45,022 nucleotides of DNA, from assembly GCA_038257015.1 (NCBI GenBank), contig JBBSJS010000003.1, positions 1 to 45,022 of the forward strand. Direction: 5' to 3'. Positions within the stretch are counted from its first letter, which is position 1. Each line of letters opens with the position of its first letter. Position numbers and translations under genes: made by a program. The notes under the pieces were generated by a model. The model did not search any database and had not been told where the DNA came from. It saw nothing but the letters and a program-made list of their open reading frames with translations. This DNA is from UBA920 sp038257015 (GTDB lineage: Bacteria > Patescibacteriota > Doudnabacteria > UBA920). This document shows positions 24,301 to 33,409 of the stretch, piece by piece.

Positions 24301-26577
24301 ATGTCCAAGCAACTTATTATTGTAGAGTCTCCTACAAAAGCAAAAACTATTTCTAAATTCCTAGGTGCCGATTATGAAGTCGAGGCTAGTTTTGGGCATG
24401 TACGCGATTTACCAAAGTCCAAAATTTCTATAGATGTCAAAAATAATTTTGAACCTCAATACGTAATTCCGCCTAAAGCCGATGATGTGATAGCCAAACT
24501 CAAAGGAATGGCCAAAAATGCCTCCTCTATTATATTGGCAACTGATGAAGATCGAGAAGGAGAAGCTATCTCCTGGCATTTAGTAGAGGCTTTGGGAATG
24601 AAGTATGATGACCCTAAGCTGAAACGCATCGTTTTCCATGAAATCACCAAATCTGCAATTCATCACGCACTAGAAAACCCTCGAGCAATAGATTTGCGTT
24701 TAGTAGACGCACAACAAGCCAGACGAGTTCTTGACCGTCTGGTGGGCTATGAATTGTCCCCTTTTCTTTGGCGAAAAATTCGCTATGGCTTATCAGCAGG
24801 GCGCGTACAATCTGTTGCTGTTCGTCTTATTGTTGAACGCGAACGCGAAATTGAAAAATTTAATGCTGAAGAATACTGGAGCATTGAAGCGGAACTTTCA
24901 AAAAAAACTGGTGGGCAAAACTTTATTGCACGGTTACAAAAAGTTGATGGTAAGGCTATTGGGAAAATGGGAATTAGCAATGAAGCAGAAGCGAGACAAA
25001 TTGTTTCCAATCTGAGTAGTGCTGACTATAAAGTTGAGGAGATTGTTACCAAAGAAGTAAAACGCAACCCTTCAGCACCTTTCACAACCTCAACCTTACA
25101 ACAAGAAGCTGCACGAAAACTCGGCTACTCAGCTAAACAAACCATGATGTTGGCCCAGAAGCTATATGAAAATGGTCACATCACTTACATGAGAACCGAC
25201 AGTCTAAACTTAGCAGAAAGTGCTTTAAAACAGGCTCAAGAAATTATCAAATTGGAGTTTGGCGCAAAATACGCTTTGAGTGAAGCACGCCGTTTCACTA
25301 ACAAAAGCAAAGGCGCGCAAGAAGCTCACGAAGCTATCCGTCCAACCGACCTCTCTAAATTACCCAACTCTATCAAATCCAGTGGCGAGACTGGCACAGG
25401 TCGCTTATACGATTTAATTTGGAAGCGCACTATCGCAAGCCAGATGCAACAAGCAGTCTTCGATCAAACAGCTGTTGATATTTCAGCGAACAATTATACT
25501 TTTCGTGCCAATGGCCAAGTAATAAAGTTCGATGGTTTTATCCGCGCTTATACCGAAGGCGTAGATGAAAAACAAGAAGATGAAATTGAAGGAGTTCTAC
25601 CCGAACTAGACCTCAACGAAATCTTAAAGTTAATTGAGCTGTCCCCTAACCAGCACTTTACCGAACCACCTGCACGATACAGTGACGCAACTTTAGTGAA
25701 GGCGCTTGAAGCTCACGGGGTTGGAAGACCGTCAACTTACGCACCAACTCTATCCACTATTCAAGAGCGTGGCTATGCAATTAAAGAAGATAAAAAATAT
25801 CGACCAACTGAAGAAGGTTATTTAACTACCGATATGCTAGTTGAGCATTTTCCAGAAATCGTTGATATCAACTTCACGTCAAAAATTGAAGAAGACTTCG
25901 ACAAAATTGCCGAAGGAGAACTTAAATGGGTACCTGTAATCCGTGAATTTTACGAACCGTTCAAAAAACACTTAATTGAAAAGGAAGAGACTGTCGAAAA
26001 GAAATTGGAAGTTTCTGAAACACCTTGCCCTCACTGTAGCCAACCGATGTTGATGAAATATGGTCGCATTGGAAAATTCTTAGCATGCCCAGAGGAAGGT
26101 AGTAAGGTTACCTTGCCGATGCCGGAAGAAGCAGCACAAATCAAAGCACTAGAAGAAAAAACTAAGGACGAGCGTTGTCCGGTTTGCGATAAACACATGG
26201 AAGTAAAACGCGGTCGCTTCGGATTCTTTTTAGGCTGCGTTGATTATCCAAAATGTAAGGGTATTGCCAAAATTTGGAATAAGACTGGATTTAAATGTCC
26301 CCTCTGTTTAGAAACTGCCGAGAGAGCTAACAAGCCTGGTGACATTGTCGAGAAAAAATCACGTGGTCGAGGGAAGCCATTCTTTGCCTGTACTCGTTGG
26401 CCAGATTGTAATCTAATCATGAATAAATTACCTGAAAGCGAAGCTGATTTGGCAGAGTTATTTCAAAACTGGAAAGACAACCCTCCAAAGTCAAAAGAAG
26501 AAAGAGCTGCCGCTAAAAAAGTTACTAGAAAGACTCCGAAAAAAACTGCACGTAAATCTACTTCAAAAAAGAAATAA
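24301..26577 (+). CDS. topA: DNA topoisomerase I
   Basis: Type IA topoisomerase that relaxes negative supercoils. The 758-aa protein has a TOPRIM domain with E9 and DEDREGE (82-88), and the catalytic Y296 in ITYMRTDS. The PST/VGRPSTYAPT region follows. Three C-terminal zinc-ribbon repeats begin at CPHC, CPVC and CPLC; the first lacks the final C of the usual C-x-C ending. The tail is rich in Lys, Thr and Ser. No SD precedes the ATG. Confidence 0.96.
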   Translation: MSKQLIIVESPTKAKTISKFLGADYEVEASFGHVRDLPKSKISIDVKNNFEPQYVIPPKADDVIAKLKGMAKNASSIILATDEDREGEAISWHLVEALGMKYDDPKLKRIVFHEITKSAIHHALENPRAIDLRLVDAQQARRVLDRLVGYELSPFLWRKIRYGLSAGRVQSVAVRLIVEREREIEKFNAEEYWSIEAELSKKTGGQNFIARLQKVDGKAIGKMGISNEAEARQIVSNLSSADYKVEEIVTKEVKRNPSAPFTTSTLQQEAARKLGYSAKQTMMLAQKLYENGHITYMRTDSLNLAESALKQAQEIIKLEFGAKYALSEARRFTNKSKGAQEAHEAIRPTDLSKLPNSIKSSGETGTGRLYDLIWKRTIASQMQQAVFDQTAVDISANNYTFRANGQVIKFDGFIRAYTEGVDEKQEDEIEGVLPELDLNEILKLIELSPNQHFTEPPARYSDATLVKALEAHGVGRPSTYAPTLSTIQERGYAIKEDKKYRPTEEGYLTTDMLVEHFPEIVDINFTSKIEEDFDKIAEGELKWVPVIREFYEPFKKHLIEKEETVEKKLEVSETPCPHCSQPMLMKYGRIGKFLACPEEGSKVTLPMPEEAAQIKALEEKTKDERCPVCDKHMEVKRGRFGFFLGCVDYPKCKGIAKIWNKTGFKCPLCLETAERANKPGDIVEKKSRGRGKPFFACTRWPDCNLIMNKLPESEADLAELFQNWKDNPPKSKEERAAAKKVTRKTPKKTARKSTSKKK

Positions 26578-26607
26578 AAAATATCCCGCACACGCGGGAT
26601 ATTTTTT
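26576..26607. terminator. bidirectional terminator of topA and ndh
   Basis: A 14-bp perfect stem AAAAAATATCCCGC/GCGGGATATTTTTT with an ACAC loop. It touches both stop codons of the convergent genes and has T runs on either strand. Confidence 0.9.
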
Positions 26608-27838
26608 ATGGCAGATCTTTTTCAAAAACTCGTTTTGTGAAGTTATAAAAATTCCAGCCTTTGAAAGTTCCTAGTATTGAAATATAATATTTTAACCAAA
26701 CCCATTCTCTCATGTAATGACCAATAATTCCTGTAAAAAGATATTTACCATTGGTATAGAGTGTCCATCTTGGTCCTAAAGGAATTGCATAAGGGAATTT
26801 TTTGCATTGGTGCGCGCGCACCTTTCTTCCATCAGCCAAATCTTTAATTGCTGACGCGACATATTTGCCTTGATCGATTGCTTGACTGGCTGTTCCCGGA
26901 AGTGGTGTATGACTAGAGTCTAAGAAACAACACTGATCGCCAATAATAAACATATTATTGTGAAGGGCGGGGCAAAAACTATTATCGACATCTATTCGTC
27001 CACCTCTTCCTGGAGTAACTTCAGGCACTACAGGCAGTGGCTTGGCAGCCACACCAGCTGCCCATACCAAACAATCATAGGCGAACTTATCACCGCTTTG
27101 TAATTCTACAAAATGCTGATCAACTTTGGTGACTAACTGGTGTGTTTGAATGTCGACACCGAAATCTTTTAAACGGTTAGTTACAGCTGACACTACTTTA
27201 TCAGGAAAGCCAGGCATTAGATGTGAAGCACCTTCGACTATAACAGTTTCAATATTATTCCGTGCTAACTTATTTTTCCACGCGACAAAATCTAACATGG
27301 TTTGCAACTGTGCTGCTAGCTCAACTCCAGCGACACCACCTCCAGCAATCACCACACGAACTCGCTCGCCTTTGCCATGAAGCCTCTTAGTTTCAACTGC
27401 GAATTCTATTTGGTTTCGAATCCTAAGTGCATCTTTAGCCGATTGTAACGGTATAGCGAATTGTTCAGCACCTTCAATGTGATAAAAGTTTGGGCCAGCA
27501 CCAAATCCTGCTATAACATAGTCATAGTGCAAAGTTCCGCCTTCGAAGACTACCTCTTGGTTGTCGGAATTAATTTCGGCAACTTTGGCTTGAATAAAGT
27601 TAATTTTGCTGCCAAAAAAAATATCTGTATATTTTAGTGTTATGCTTTGATAAAGTTCAGTTAGATTGGTTATCTCTTCAGGAGCAGCAGCCACCTCATA
27701 GAGATTGCCGTGAATGACATGATGATCATTTTGATCGATCACAGTGATATCAAACTGGTCACCGAACTTCGAGAGAGCTTTAGCTGCAGCAATCCCCCCA
27801 AAGCCAGCGCCAACAATGACAATTTGTTTTTGTTTCAT
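26606..27838 (-). CDS. ndh: type II NADH dehydrogenase
   Basis: Single-subunit, non-proton-pumping NADH:quinone oxidoreductase on the inner face of the membrane. The 410-aa protein shows the FAD site VIVGAGFGGIAAAKAL, the NADH site VVIAGGGVAGVELAAQL, and GRIDVDNSF with FIIGDQC for FAD. The C-terminal segment YFTGIIGHYMREWVWLKYYIS is the membrane anchor of the family. No quinone synthesis or terminal oxidase gene is in the window. TAAAAT lies five bases before the ATG. Confidence 0.93.
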   Translation of the reverse strand: MKQKQIVIVGAGFGGIAAAKALSKFGDQFDITVIDQNDHHVIHGNLYEVAAAPEEITNLTELYQSITLKYTDIFFGSKINFIQAKVAEINSDNQEVVFEGGTLHYDYVIAGFGAGPNFYHIEGAEQFAIPLQSAKDALRIRNQIEFAVETKRLHGKGERVRVVIAGGGVAGVELAAQLQTMLDFVAWKNKLARNNIETVIVEGASHLMPGFPDKVVSAVTNRLKDFGVDIQTHQLVTKVDQHFVELQSGDKFAYDCLVWAAGVAAKPLPVVPEVTPGRGGRIDVDNSFCPALHNNMFIIGDQCCFLDSSHTPLPGTASQAIDQGKYVASAIKDLADGRKVRAHQCKKFPYAIPLGPRWTLYTNGKYLFTGIIGHYMREWVWLKYYISILGTFKGWNFYNFTKRVFEKDLP

Positions 27839-27884
27839 CGAGAATTTTATTTATCTTATAGGTATTATAACATGGTTATGCCTC

Positions 27885-27913
27885 TTGAAAAAATCTGGAA
27901 TATGTTGTAGAAT
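27885..27913 (+). promoter_or_regulatory. promoter of the leader / tRNA-Lys transcript
   Basis: TTGAAA (27885-27890), a 17-base spacer and TAGAAT (27908-27913) on the plus strand. The expected start is near 27920, about 210 bases before the tRNA. Confidence 0.65.
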
Positions 27914-27919
27914 GTCTAA

Positions 27920-28132
27920 GTATTTACTGAAGCCTCTAAAAAATATGGTCATTCAACTACCCCTTTGGATGAAGTTGAACATGCGAGGTAGTTGCAATCA
28001 AAAAACCAGGCTATCACTTGGGCCGATCCCGCCAAGGCGGGAGAGGTTAAGTGAGAGACTGAAAGGAGTAATGCTGAGGTAAGTGAGTTTATGTCAAAAA
28101 CATAAACGAACAGGCCGAAGCCATTATGACGC
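27920..28132 (+). ncRNA. candidate structured RNA preceding tRNA-Lys
   Basis: No convincing ORF is seen here. Visible helices are CAACTACC/GGTAGTTG (27954-27961 with 27987-27994); TCACTT/AAGTGA (28014-28019 with 28049-28054) closing over a strong TCCCGCC/GGCGGGA hairpin (28027-28042); and GTTTATG/CATAAAC (28087-28107). A GTCAT/ATGAC pair could close the whole region. It does not carry the conserved cores of RNase P, tmRNA, 6S or SRP RNA. It may be an RNA processed from the tRNA precursor. Confidence 0.5.
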
Positions 28133-28208
28133 GGGCTCTTAGCTCAGCTGGTAGAGCAGTGGCCTTTTAAGCCATTTGTCCCGGGTTCGAGCCCCGGAGA
28201 GCCCACCA
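28133..28208 (+). tRNA. tRNA-Lys (anticodon TTT)
   Basis: A complete cloverleaf: acceptor GGGCTCT/AGAGCCC; D arm GCTC/GAGC; anticodon stem GTGGC/GCCAT, closed by a G-T pair, with loop CTTTTAA (anticodon TTT); T arm CCGGG/CCCGG with loop TTCGAGC; and an encoded CCA end. It is the only tRNA seen in the window. Confidence 0.97.
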
Positions 28209-28209
28209 T

Positions 28210-28241
28210 AAAAAGATGCTATATAAAATAGCATCTTTTTT
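28210..28241 (+). terminator. terminator after tRNA-Lys
   Basis: A 13-bp stem AAAAAGATGCTAT/ATAGCATCTTTTT ends in a T run, starting two bases after the CCA end. Confidence 0.85.
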
Positions 28242-28267
28242 ATTTAGAATAAGCCTTATTACTATGT

Positions 28268-28279
28268 TAAGATTAGATT
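28268..28279 (+). promoter_or_regulatory. leaderless -10 box of the methyltransferase gene
   Basis: TAAGAT (28268-28273), six bases, then the ATG at 28280. Confidence 0.5.
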
Positions 28280-29152
28280 ATGAATTTAGATATTTTCAAA
28301 CAATTTTTAGACTACGAATTAATAGACACTGGAGATGGGAAGCGTCTTGAGCGCTGGGGCAATTACATGTTGATACGACCCGACCCTCAAGTAATTTGGA
28401 ACCCTACTTATCCTGAGAAAGTTTGGGACGGAGCATCTGCAGAGTTTATTGGTAGTGGAGAGCGAGGTCGTTGGAATAAAAGAAAAACCATTCCACAATC
28501 ATGGCAACTATACTGGCGCGCTGATGTAAAATTATTAGCCAAACTTACACCATTTAAACACACTGGGATATTTGCAGAGCAAGCTGCTAACTGGGAGTGG
28601 ATGGAAAAAGTTACTACTGACGCAACCAATCCCGGACGAAAATTAAAAATCTTAAATCTGTTTGCTTATACTGGAGGTGCCACTATGGTACTAACTCGCC
28701 TTGGTCATTCTGTGACTCATGTCGATGCGAGCAAGCCAGCTATCGCCTGGGCAAAAGAAAATCAAGTTGCCAATAAGTTCCCTACCGAAAGCATCCGTTG
28801 GATTCTTGATGATGCCGTTAAATTTGTTCAAAGAGAATTGAAACGCGGTGAAACCTATGACGGAATTATTATGGACCCGCCAGCATTCGGTCATTCGCCA
28901 ACTGGAAAAACTTGGAAGTTTAACCGTGACCTTCCTAAACTTCTTGAGCTATGCGTACAACTCCTCTCTCCGGAAGCAAAATTTCTGCTGATTAATGGTT
29001 ACGCGACAAACTCTTCTAGTATTGCTCTAAACAACATTGTCGAGCAGGAATTAAAAAATCGTGGGGGCCAAATTTCCTACGGAGAACTTGGATTAAAAGA
29101 AAAAACCGGGCGATGTATATCGACCGGTATTTATGCCAGATGGCAAAGCTAA
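28280..29152 (+). CDS. class I SAM-dependent methyltransferase, RlmI/RlmK-like
   Basis: 290 aa. The Rossmann SAM-binding core shows motif I ILNLFAYTGGAT, the acidic VDASKPAIAWAKEN, DDAVKFV and the catalytic IMDPPAFGH. This DPPxF form is typical of the RlmI/RlmK-type 23S rRNA cytosine/guanine methyltransferases. The N-terminal 100 residues (YMLIRPDPQVIWNPTYPEKVWDGASAEF) belong to the same family, but there is no PUA domain. The target is therefore probably rRNA, which is an inference. Its stop overlaps the stop of the convergent 29149 gene by four bases. Confidence 0.85.
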   Translation: MNLDIFKQFLDYELIDTGDGKRLERWGNYMLIRPDPQVIWNPTYPEKVWDGASAEFIGSGERGRWNKRKTIPQSWQLYWRADVKLLAKLTPFKHTGIFAEQAANWEWMEKVTTDATNPGRKLKILNLFAYTGGATMVLTRLGHSVTHVDASKPAIAWAKENQVANKFPTESIRWILDDAVKFVQRELKRGETYDGIIMDPPAFGHSPTGKTWKFNRDLPKLLELCVQLLSPEAKFLLINGYATNSSSIALNNIVEQELKNRGGQISYGELGLKEKTGRCISTGIYARWQS

Positions 29153-29349
29153 GACTGTTTTTTAATCTTCTTTTTTAAGAGTTTCAAATCTTTTTTAGGC
29201 AGTTCCTCCATATGGTTCAACAAATACCCAGCACATGCTTCAGCGATGATTGCATGTGTTTTGTTATCTAAATTCTTAGGTAAAGAGCCAAGAGCATGAT
29301 GTAAATCTTTAGCATTGAACCTTTTCTCACCACTGCTTCGTTTAGACAT
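29149..29349 (-). CDS. small basic helical protein of unknown function, 66 aa
   Basis: Not recognised. The chain is rich in Lys, Leu and Ala with predicted helices (NAKDLHHALGSLPKN, KTHAIIAEACAGYLLNHMEEL, KKDLKLLKKKIKKQ) and a strongly basic C-terminus. I take the ATG at 29349 because AAGGAGG lies five bases upstream; the longer frame to 29418 has no SD and would run through the palindrome at 29384. It follows the RND permease gene on the same strand. The stop overlaps the convergent methyltransferase stop. Confidence 0.7.
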   Translation of the reverse strand: MSKRSSGEKRFNAKDLHHALGSLPKNLDNKTHAIIAEACAGYLLNHMEELPKKDLKLLKKKIKKQS

Positions 29350-29383
29350 TAATTCCTCCTTACAAGACCTAGTGCGCAGATTG

Positions 29384-29407
29384 CGGTGCAGTAAAATTAC
29401 TGCACCG
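29384..29407. repeat. 11-bp near-perfect palindrome
   Basis: CGGTGCAGTAA (29384-29394) and TTACTGCACCG (29397-29407) are separated by two bases, between the RND stop and the SD of the 29149 gene. It could form an mRNA hairpin or be an operator; no T run follows on the minus strand. Confidence 0.65.
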
Positions 29408-29419
29408 AGTATCTTCACA

Positions 29420-32400
29420 CTAAACAGGGTAACTTGGAGGCGTATTAGGCAAATTCTTTGAATAATTTATCCCTGTTGAAGTATTAAAAGGCAAAGGTGT
29501 TCCAACAGAATTATTTTCAACTTTCTTTTTATGTCTTGTTAACCACACATACAGAATTGGAGTAGTTAACAGTGAAAGCAATCCGGAACTTATAATACCG
29601 AAGATTACTACCAATGCGAGCCCGCGCCAGAAAGGTGAAAAGACTGTTAGGGGAAGCAGTCCGACTAAAGTCGTAATCTGTGTTAAAGCAATGGCACGGA
29701 AACGAATACCGGAAGCCAAAGCTACAGCCTCTTTCTTATCCATTCCTTCACGAACTTTTCTATTTGCATAATCGATTAAGAAGATGGCAACATTTTCGAC
29801 AATTCCAATTACCATAATAATTCCGATAATTTCCAAGAAGCCAAATTGACCGTTGGCGAACAAGGCTAAAGATGGAAATACTCCAATGAGAATCAACGGA
29901 ATAGCGAACAAGATGATGAAAGGTTGGATAAATGAACGGAAGAACAACACGAAGATTAAATAAGTGACGACAATCGCAAAAGCAATCGCCATAAATAATT
30001 CTTGGAATGATTTTTCAAATTCATTAACCCCTACCCTATCTTCAAACGCTCTTTCTGACAATCCAAGATTTTCTGCGTTGGCTTTAGTCCAATCGGTAAT
30101 TTCACGCTGAACAGCTATCCCATCCCGAGCGTCTTTAACATTAGCACTTACTTGCAAGTAACGCTCACCGTTAAAACGACGAATTGAGCTGGAAACAATT
30201 GTTTCCTCGATTGCAACTATATCCCCTAATCTAACTGGTCCATTGCTACCGTAAACAATTAACGACTGTAGTGAACTGATTGTATTTGGTTTTGTGTCAT
30301 CAGCTATCTTCACAATCACATCTAACTCACCTAATCGGAACAAGCGATTTTCCCCCAAAAATCCAGCAACTTGGCCGTACACTGCTGGAGCAGTTATGCC
30401 GGCTTGTGAAGCTTTTGCTTGGTCTACGCGAACCACTAGTTCGGTGCTGATGTTGTCGTTATCTGTCACCACCAATTCAATTTCTTCGTAAGTTCGAAAT
30501 TGCTCAGTAATCTTTCCGCTAGCAGTGGCTAACTTGTTGGCATCGTTATCGAAAATACGAACACTGATTGGATAGTTATCAGTAGGTGGTCCGGCAGATA
30601 ATTCACTGGCAAGAGCTCTCTCTCCAAAGGTCTTTTTTAAATCCGCTGAGATTTGTTCGACAATTTCAGGACTTTTAATAGCTCTCTCTTCTGCTGGAAG
30701 CAATTCTATGGACAAACTCAAAGCTTGACCAGAGCCAGTACCGTCAATCGATTGGTAGAAAAAAGTGTTAATTAATCCTGCACGTGGTTTTAATATATTT
30801 TCAACCTGAACTGCCATTTGTTGCAACTGATCATAAGTCTGGTTAGCAGGACGCGGAATACTCAATTGAATGTATTCAGAGTCATCTGGTTGGGAGAATT
30901 GCACCTGCCGTACTTCACCTGATGAAAATAATATGGCTGTGACAACGATTGGTACAACCAAGCTAAGAATAATTACAACAATAGATAACCATGTCCTTGC
31001 TAATATAAATCGGTTTACCCTAATAAACCATCGAGCAATTGGCCACAAAGTATGAATGTCATCCTCATCTGCAAGCTTGTCAGCAGTATTTGCTTTAAGA
31101 TATTTTTCCCCAAGCCAAGTTAAGAAAATTAACGGAATAAAATATGACGCTATTAAAGCAGGAAACACAGTTAATGGGATATATTTAATTAGCTCTCCGA
31201 AAGTTCCAGATACTAGACTAAATGGCACAAACACGATTAGTGAAGTAAACACGGCAATAAATAAGCCGACTCCGATAACTTCTACCGAGCGTAACACAGC
31301 ATCTTTGCCACGGAAACCAACTTCCATATAGCGCTTAATAGATTCCAGCACCACAATAGCTGGGTCAACAATTAAACCTATAACCAGGACAAGTGAGAAT
31401 AACACCAGGGTATTCAATTGTACATCCATCACAGCTAATGCAATAAAGGTAATCAGCAAAGACAATGGCATGGCCAATGTAGAGATTAATGCACTGCGCC
31501 AATCTAGGAACAGCAACATGGCAATGATTAACAACCATAAACCACCGAAAATATATCCTAAATTTGCAAGTGGTCCGTCGATTGACCATTTACTACCGAT
31601 TGCACCGCTAACAATTTCGTCTACCTGACGCTTTGACTGCGAAGATTGGTCTAAGACAATGGCATAATCAACACTCTCATTGGCTAAACTTTCTTCACGA
31701 ACTAATTTTTGAATATCTTCACCCACAGAAAGTAAATCAGTGTTCGGCTCTAATCGTAAATCGAATAATAGTGCGGGTTGTATTTTAAACTGGTTAACAT
31801 CTTTATCCAAAAAGCCAACGCGATGAATCTGGTTATCATAATCAATACCAAGATAAACCGATGCAATATCTGCGAGCTTAACTGTCTTCACGCCACCTTC
31901 CACAGCAAAATCACTAACAGTCACTGAAATGTTTCTAACATCTTCAAGCGTAAGCACACCGCTCTGGCCTGTAATCGGAATACGCTTCCCATCAATTACA
32001 CTCTCCCCTAACGGAAAACCAACATTGGCTGATTTAATTTGTTCAATAACTTGAGGCGTTTGATATTGCGGCGCTAGCTCAATATAAATCTGCTCGGTAA
32101 CTCCACTAATATCATTAAAGCTTTTCACTCCTTTAAGAGCTAAGAGTTTTTCTTCTAATACTTGCGCCTGTTTACCAAGTTCTGTTAAATCAGTAGCGCC
32201 GGAAACTGCAATATAAAAAGGAGCTCCGCTTATGTCTGGGACAATAATCTCGGGCTGATTTATACCATCAGGTAAATCGACACCACTAATTTTGGTGCGG
32301 GCTTCTTGCAAAGCCAAGTTAACATCAGTGCCTTCATTAAAATTGAGCACTATAATTGAAACATTAGCTTGTGATGTCGAACTAACTTCTTTTAAATCTT

Positions 32401-32668
32401 TCAAGTCACGAAGAGCATTCTCCAAAGGTACAGTGACGGTGTTATTGATAGTTTCTGGTCCGGCTCCTGGCACAACAGTTGTCATAACCGCCACAGGAAT
32501 TTCAACAGCAGGAAAACCTTCAACTCTAAGTCTAGAAAAACTAACGGCTCCGCCAATAATTGTGATTACCAACAACATAATGGTTAGCTGTTTGTTTTCA
32601 AGGAAGAAATTTACAAACTTGGCAGTTAAACCAACAGGCTTTATAGATTTCAATTCATCAGGGTTCAT
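29420..32668 (-). CDS. RND-family efflux permease (AcrB/MMPL-like)
   Basis: 1082 aa with the RND layout: one helix (about 33-52), a large extracytoplasmic porter loop, a block of six helices, a second large loop and a final block of helices. Typical family stretches include EGFPAVEIPVAVMTTVVPGA, VGLIVDPAIVVLESIKR and the C-terminal IIMVIGIVENVAIFLIDYANR. In didermds the partner adaptor and outer-membrane channel are nearby; neither is seen here, so it probably works alone across one membrane. The ATG at 32668 is preferred over a TTG at 32695. A TTGACT-17-TATAAT promoter overlaps the terminator of the upstream gene. Confidence 0.92.
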   Translation of the reverse strand: MNPDELKSIKPVGLTAKFVNFFLENKQLTIMLLVITIIGGAVSFSRLRVEGFPAVEIPVAVMTTVVPGAGPETINNTVTVPLENALRDLKDLKEVSSTSQANVSIIVLNFNEGTDVNLALQEARTKISGVDLPDGINQPEIIVPDISGAPFYIAVSGATDLTELGKQAQVLEEKLLALKGVKSFNDISGVTEQIYIELAPQYQTPQVIEQIKSANVGFPLGESVIDGKRIPITGQSGVLTLEDVRNISVTVSDFAVEGGVKTVKLADIASVYLGIDYDNQIHRVGFLDKDVNQFKIQPALLFDLRLEPNTDLLSVGEDIQKLVREESLANESVDYAIVLDQSSQSKRQVDEIVSGAIGSKWSIDGPLANLGYIFGGLWLLIIAMLLFLDWRSALISTLAMPLSLLITFIALAVMDVQLNTLVLFSLVLVIGLIVDPAIVVLESIKRYMEVGFRGKDAVLRSVEVIGVGLFIAVFTSLIVFVPFSLVSGTFGELIKYIPLTVFPALIASYFIPLIFLTWLGEKYLKANTADKLADEDDIHTLWPIARWFIRVNRFILARTWLSIVVIILSLVVPIVVTAILFSSGEVRQVQFSQPDDSEYIQLSIPRPANQTYDQLQQMAVQVENILKPRAGLINTFFYQSIDGTGSGQALSLSIELLPAEERAIKSPEIVEQISADLKKTFGERALASELSAGPPTDNYPISVRIFDNDANKLATASGKITEQFRTYEEIELVVTDNDNISTELVVRVDQAKASQAGITAPAVYGQVAGFLGENRLFRLGELDVIVKIADDTKPNTISSLQSLIVYGSNGPVRLGDIVAIEETIVSSSIRRFNGERYLQVSANVKDARDGIAVQREITDWTKANAENLGLSERAFEDRVGVNEFEKSFQELFMAIAFAIVVTYLIFVLFFRSFIQPFIILFAIPLILIGVFPSLALFANGQFGFLEIIGIIMVIGIVENVAIFLIDYANRKVREGMDKKEAVALASGIRFRAIALTQITTLVGLLPLTVFSPFWRGLALVVIFGIISSGLLSLLTTPILYVWLTRHKKKVENNSVGTPLPFNTSTGINYSKNLPNTPPSYPV

Positions 32669-32693
32669 ATATTTCAATAGATATTTAATATTC

Positions 32694-32728
32694 AAAAAAG
32701 CCCCTAATTATAGCTAATTAAAGGCTTA
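32694..32728 (-). terminator. terminator of the 32762 gene containing the RND -10 box
   Basis: A 13-bp stem with two G-U pairs and a GCTA loop is followed by TTTTG on the minus strand. The TATAAT of the next promoter lies inside the loop and distal arm. Confidence 0.6.
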
Positions 32729-32735
32729 TAGTCAA
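32707..32735 (-). promoter_or_regulatory. promoter of the RND permease gene
   Basis: TTGACT (32730-32735), a 17-base spacer and TATAAT (32707-32712) on the minus strand. Confidence 0.75.
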
Positions 32736-32761
32736 TAACTCAATTTTTCTACCAGGATGAC

Positions 32762-33307
32762 TTAGTGATTGCGTTCAGTCACATATTTCCCCAAAAAAAC
32801 CAAGAATCCAATTGGTAAAATTAACCATACGAAGGTTGATAACGGTTGCAAAAACAATAAACTGACAATTGGTGTGAAGTTTTGTTGAGCAGTTTCAGGA
32901 AGGAAATTTAAAATTATATTGATCAGCAGTCCAATTTGGAGAAATGAGAACACTATCCCAAAACCAACCGCACTCAACTTTCTACCATCGGCTGCAGTTT
33001 TAAATGCAAACTTTCCAAGAAATACAAACAGGACAACAAACAATATCATGAAGGTTAGAAGTTGTTGTAGAGGTAAGCTCATCACACCAAATTTATCTGC
33101 CACTGCTTCGGACAAAAAAGGAGCTTCAATCACCAGCAACTTACTAATATAAACACTCATTAAAATTGTTAAAATTCTGCCGTGTCCTGAAGCAAATGCG
33201 TAAATCAAAGCAGCAATTACCCAAAAACCAAACACGAACAAATCCCAAGTTGGATCTTGCCAGCTAAAGTTTTTCAGTAAATCGAGATATTCGTTAACAG
33301 CGCCCAT
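32762..33307 (-). CDS. polytopic membrane protein of unknown function
   Basis: 181 aa with four to five hydrophobic helices (about 23-40, 43-60, 84-103, 112-135, 148-172) and short loops. The overall pattern vaguely recalls CvpA-type proteins, but I see no diagnostic motif. It lies just upstream of the RND permease on the same strand, separated by a terminator and a fresh promoter, so a shared job is possible but not shown. No SD. Confidence 0.75.
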   Translation of the reverse strand: MGAVNEYLDLLKNFSWQDPTWDLFVFGFWVIAALIYAFASGHGRILTILMSVYISKLLVIEAPFLSEAVADKFGVMSLPLQQLLTFMILFVVLFVFLGKFAFKTAADGRKLSAVGFGIVFSFLQIGLLINIILNFLPETAQQNFTPIVSLLFLQPLSTFVWLILPIGFLVFLGKYVTERNH

Positions 33308-33360
33308 TTAAATGTTTTGTTTCAAAATTTATCTTTTACTAATTATACCACACCAAAGGC

Positions 33361-33391
33361 AAAAGCCGATGGGATTAACCAATCGGCTTTT
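33361..33391 (-). terminator. terminator of dnaJ
   Basis: A 10-bp stem AAAAGCCGAT/ATCGGCTTTT lies 19 bases after the dnaJ stop and is followed by T-rich sequence on the minus strand. Confidence 0.75.
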
Positions 33392-33409
33392 AAGGTAATT
33401 TATAATGAT

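Noticed and set aside
27920..28132. RNase P, tmRNA, 6S or SRP RNA
   Set aside because: None of the conserved cores (GAGGAAAGTCC and ACAGAA of RNase P; the tRNA-like ends of tmRNA; the SRP apical loop) can be found.
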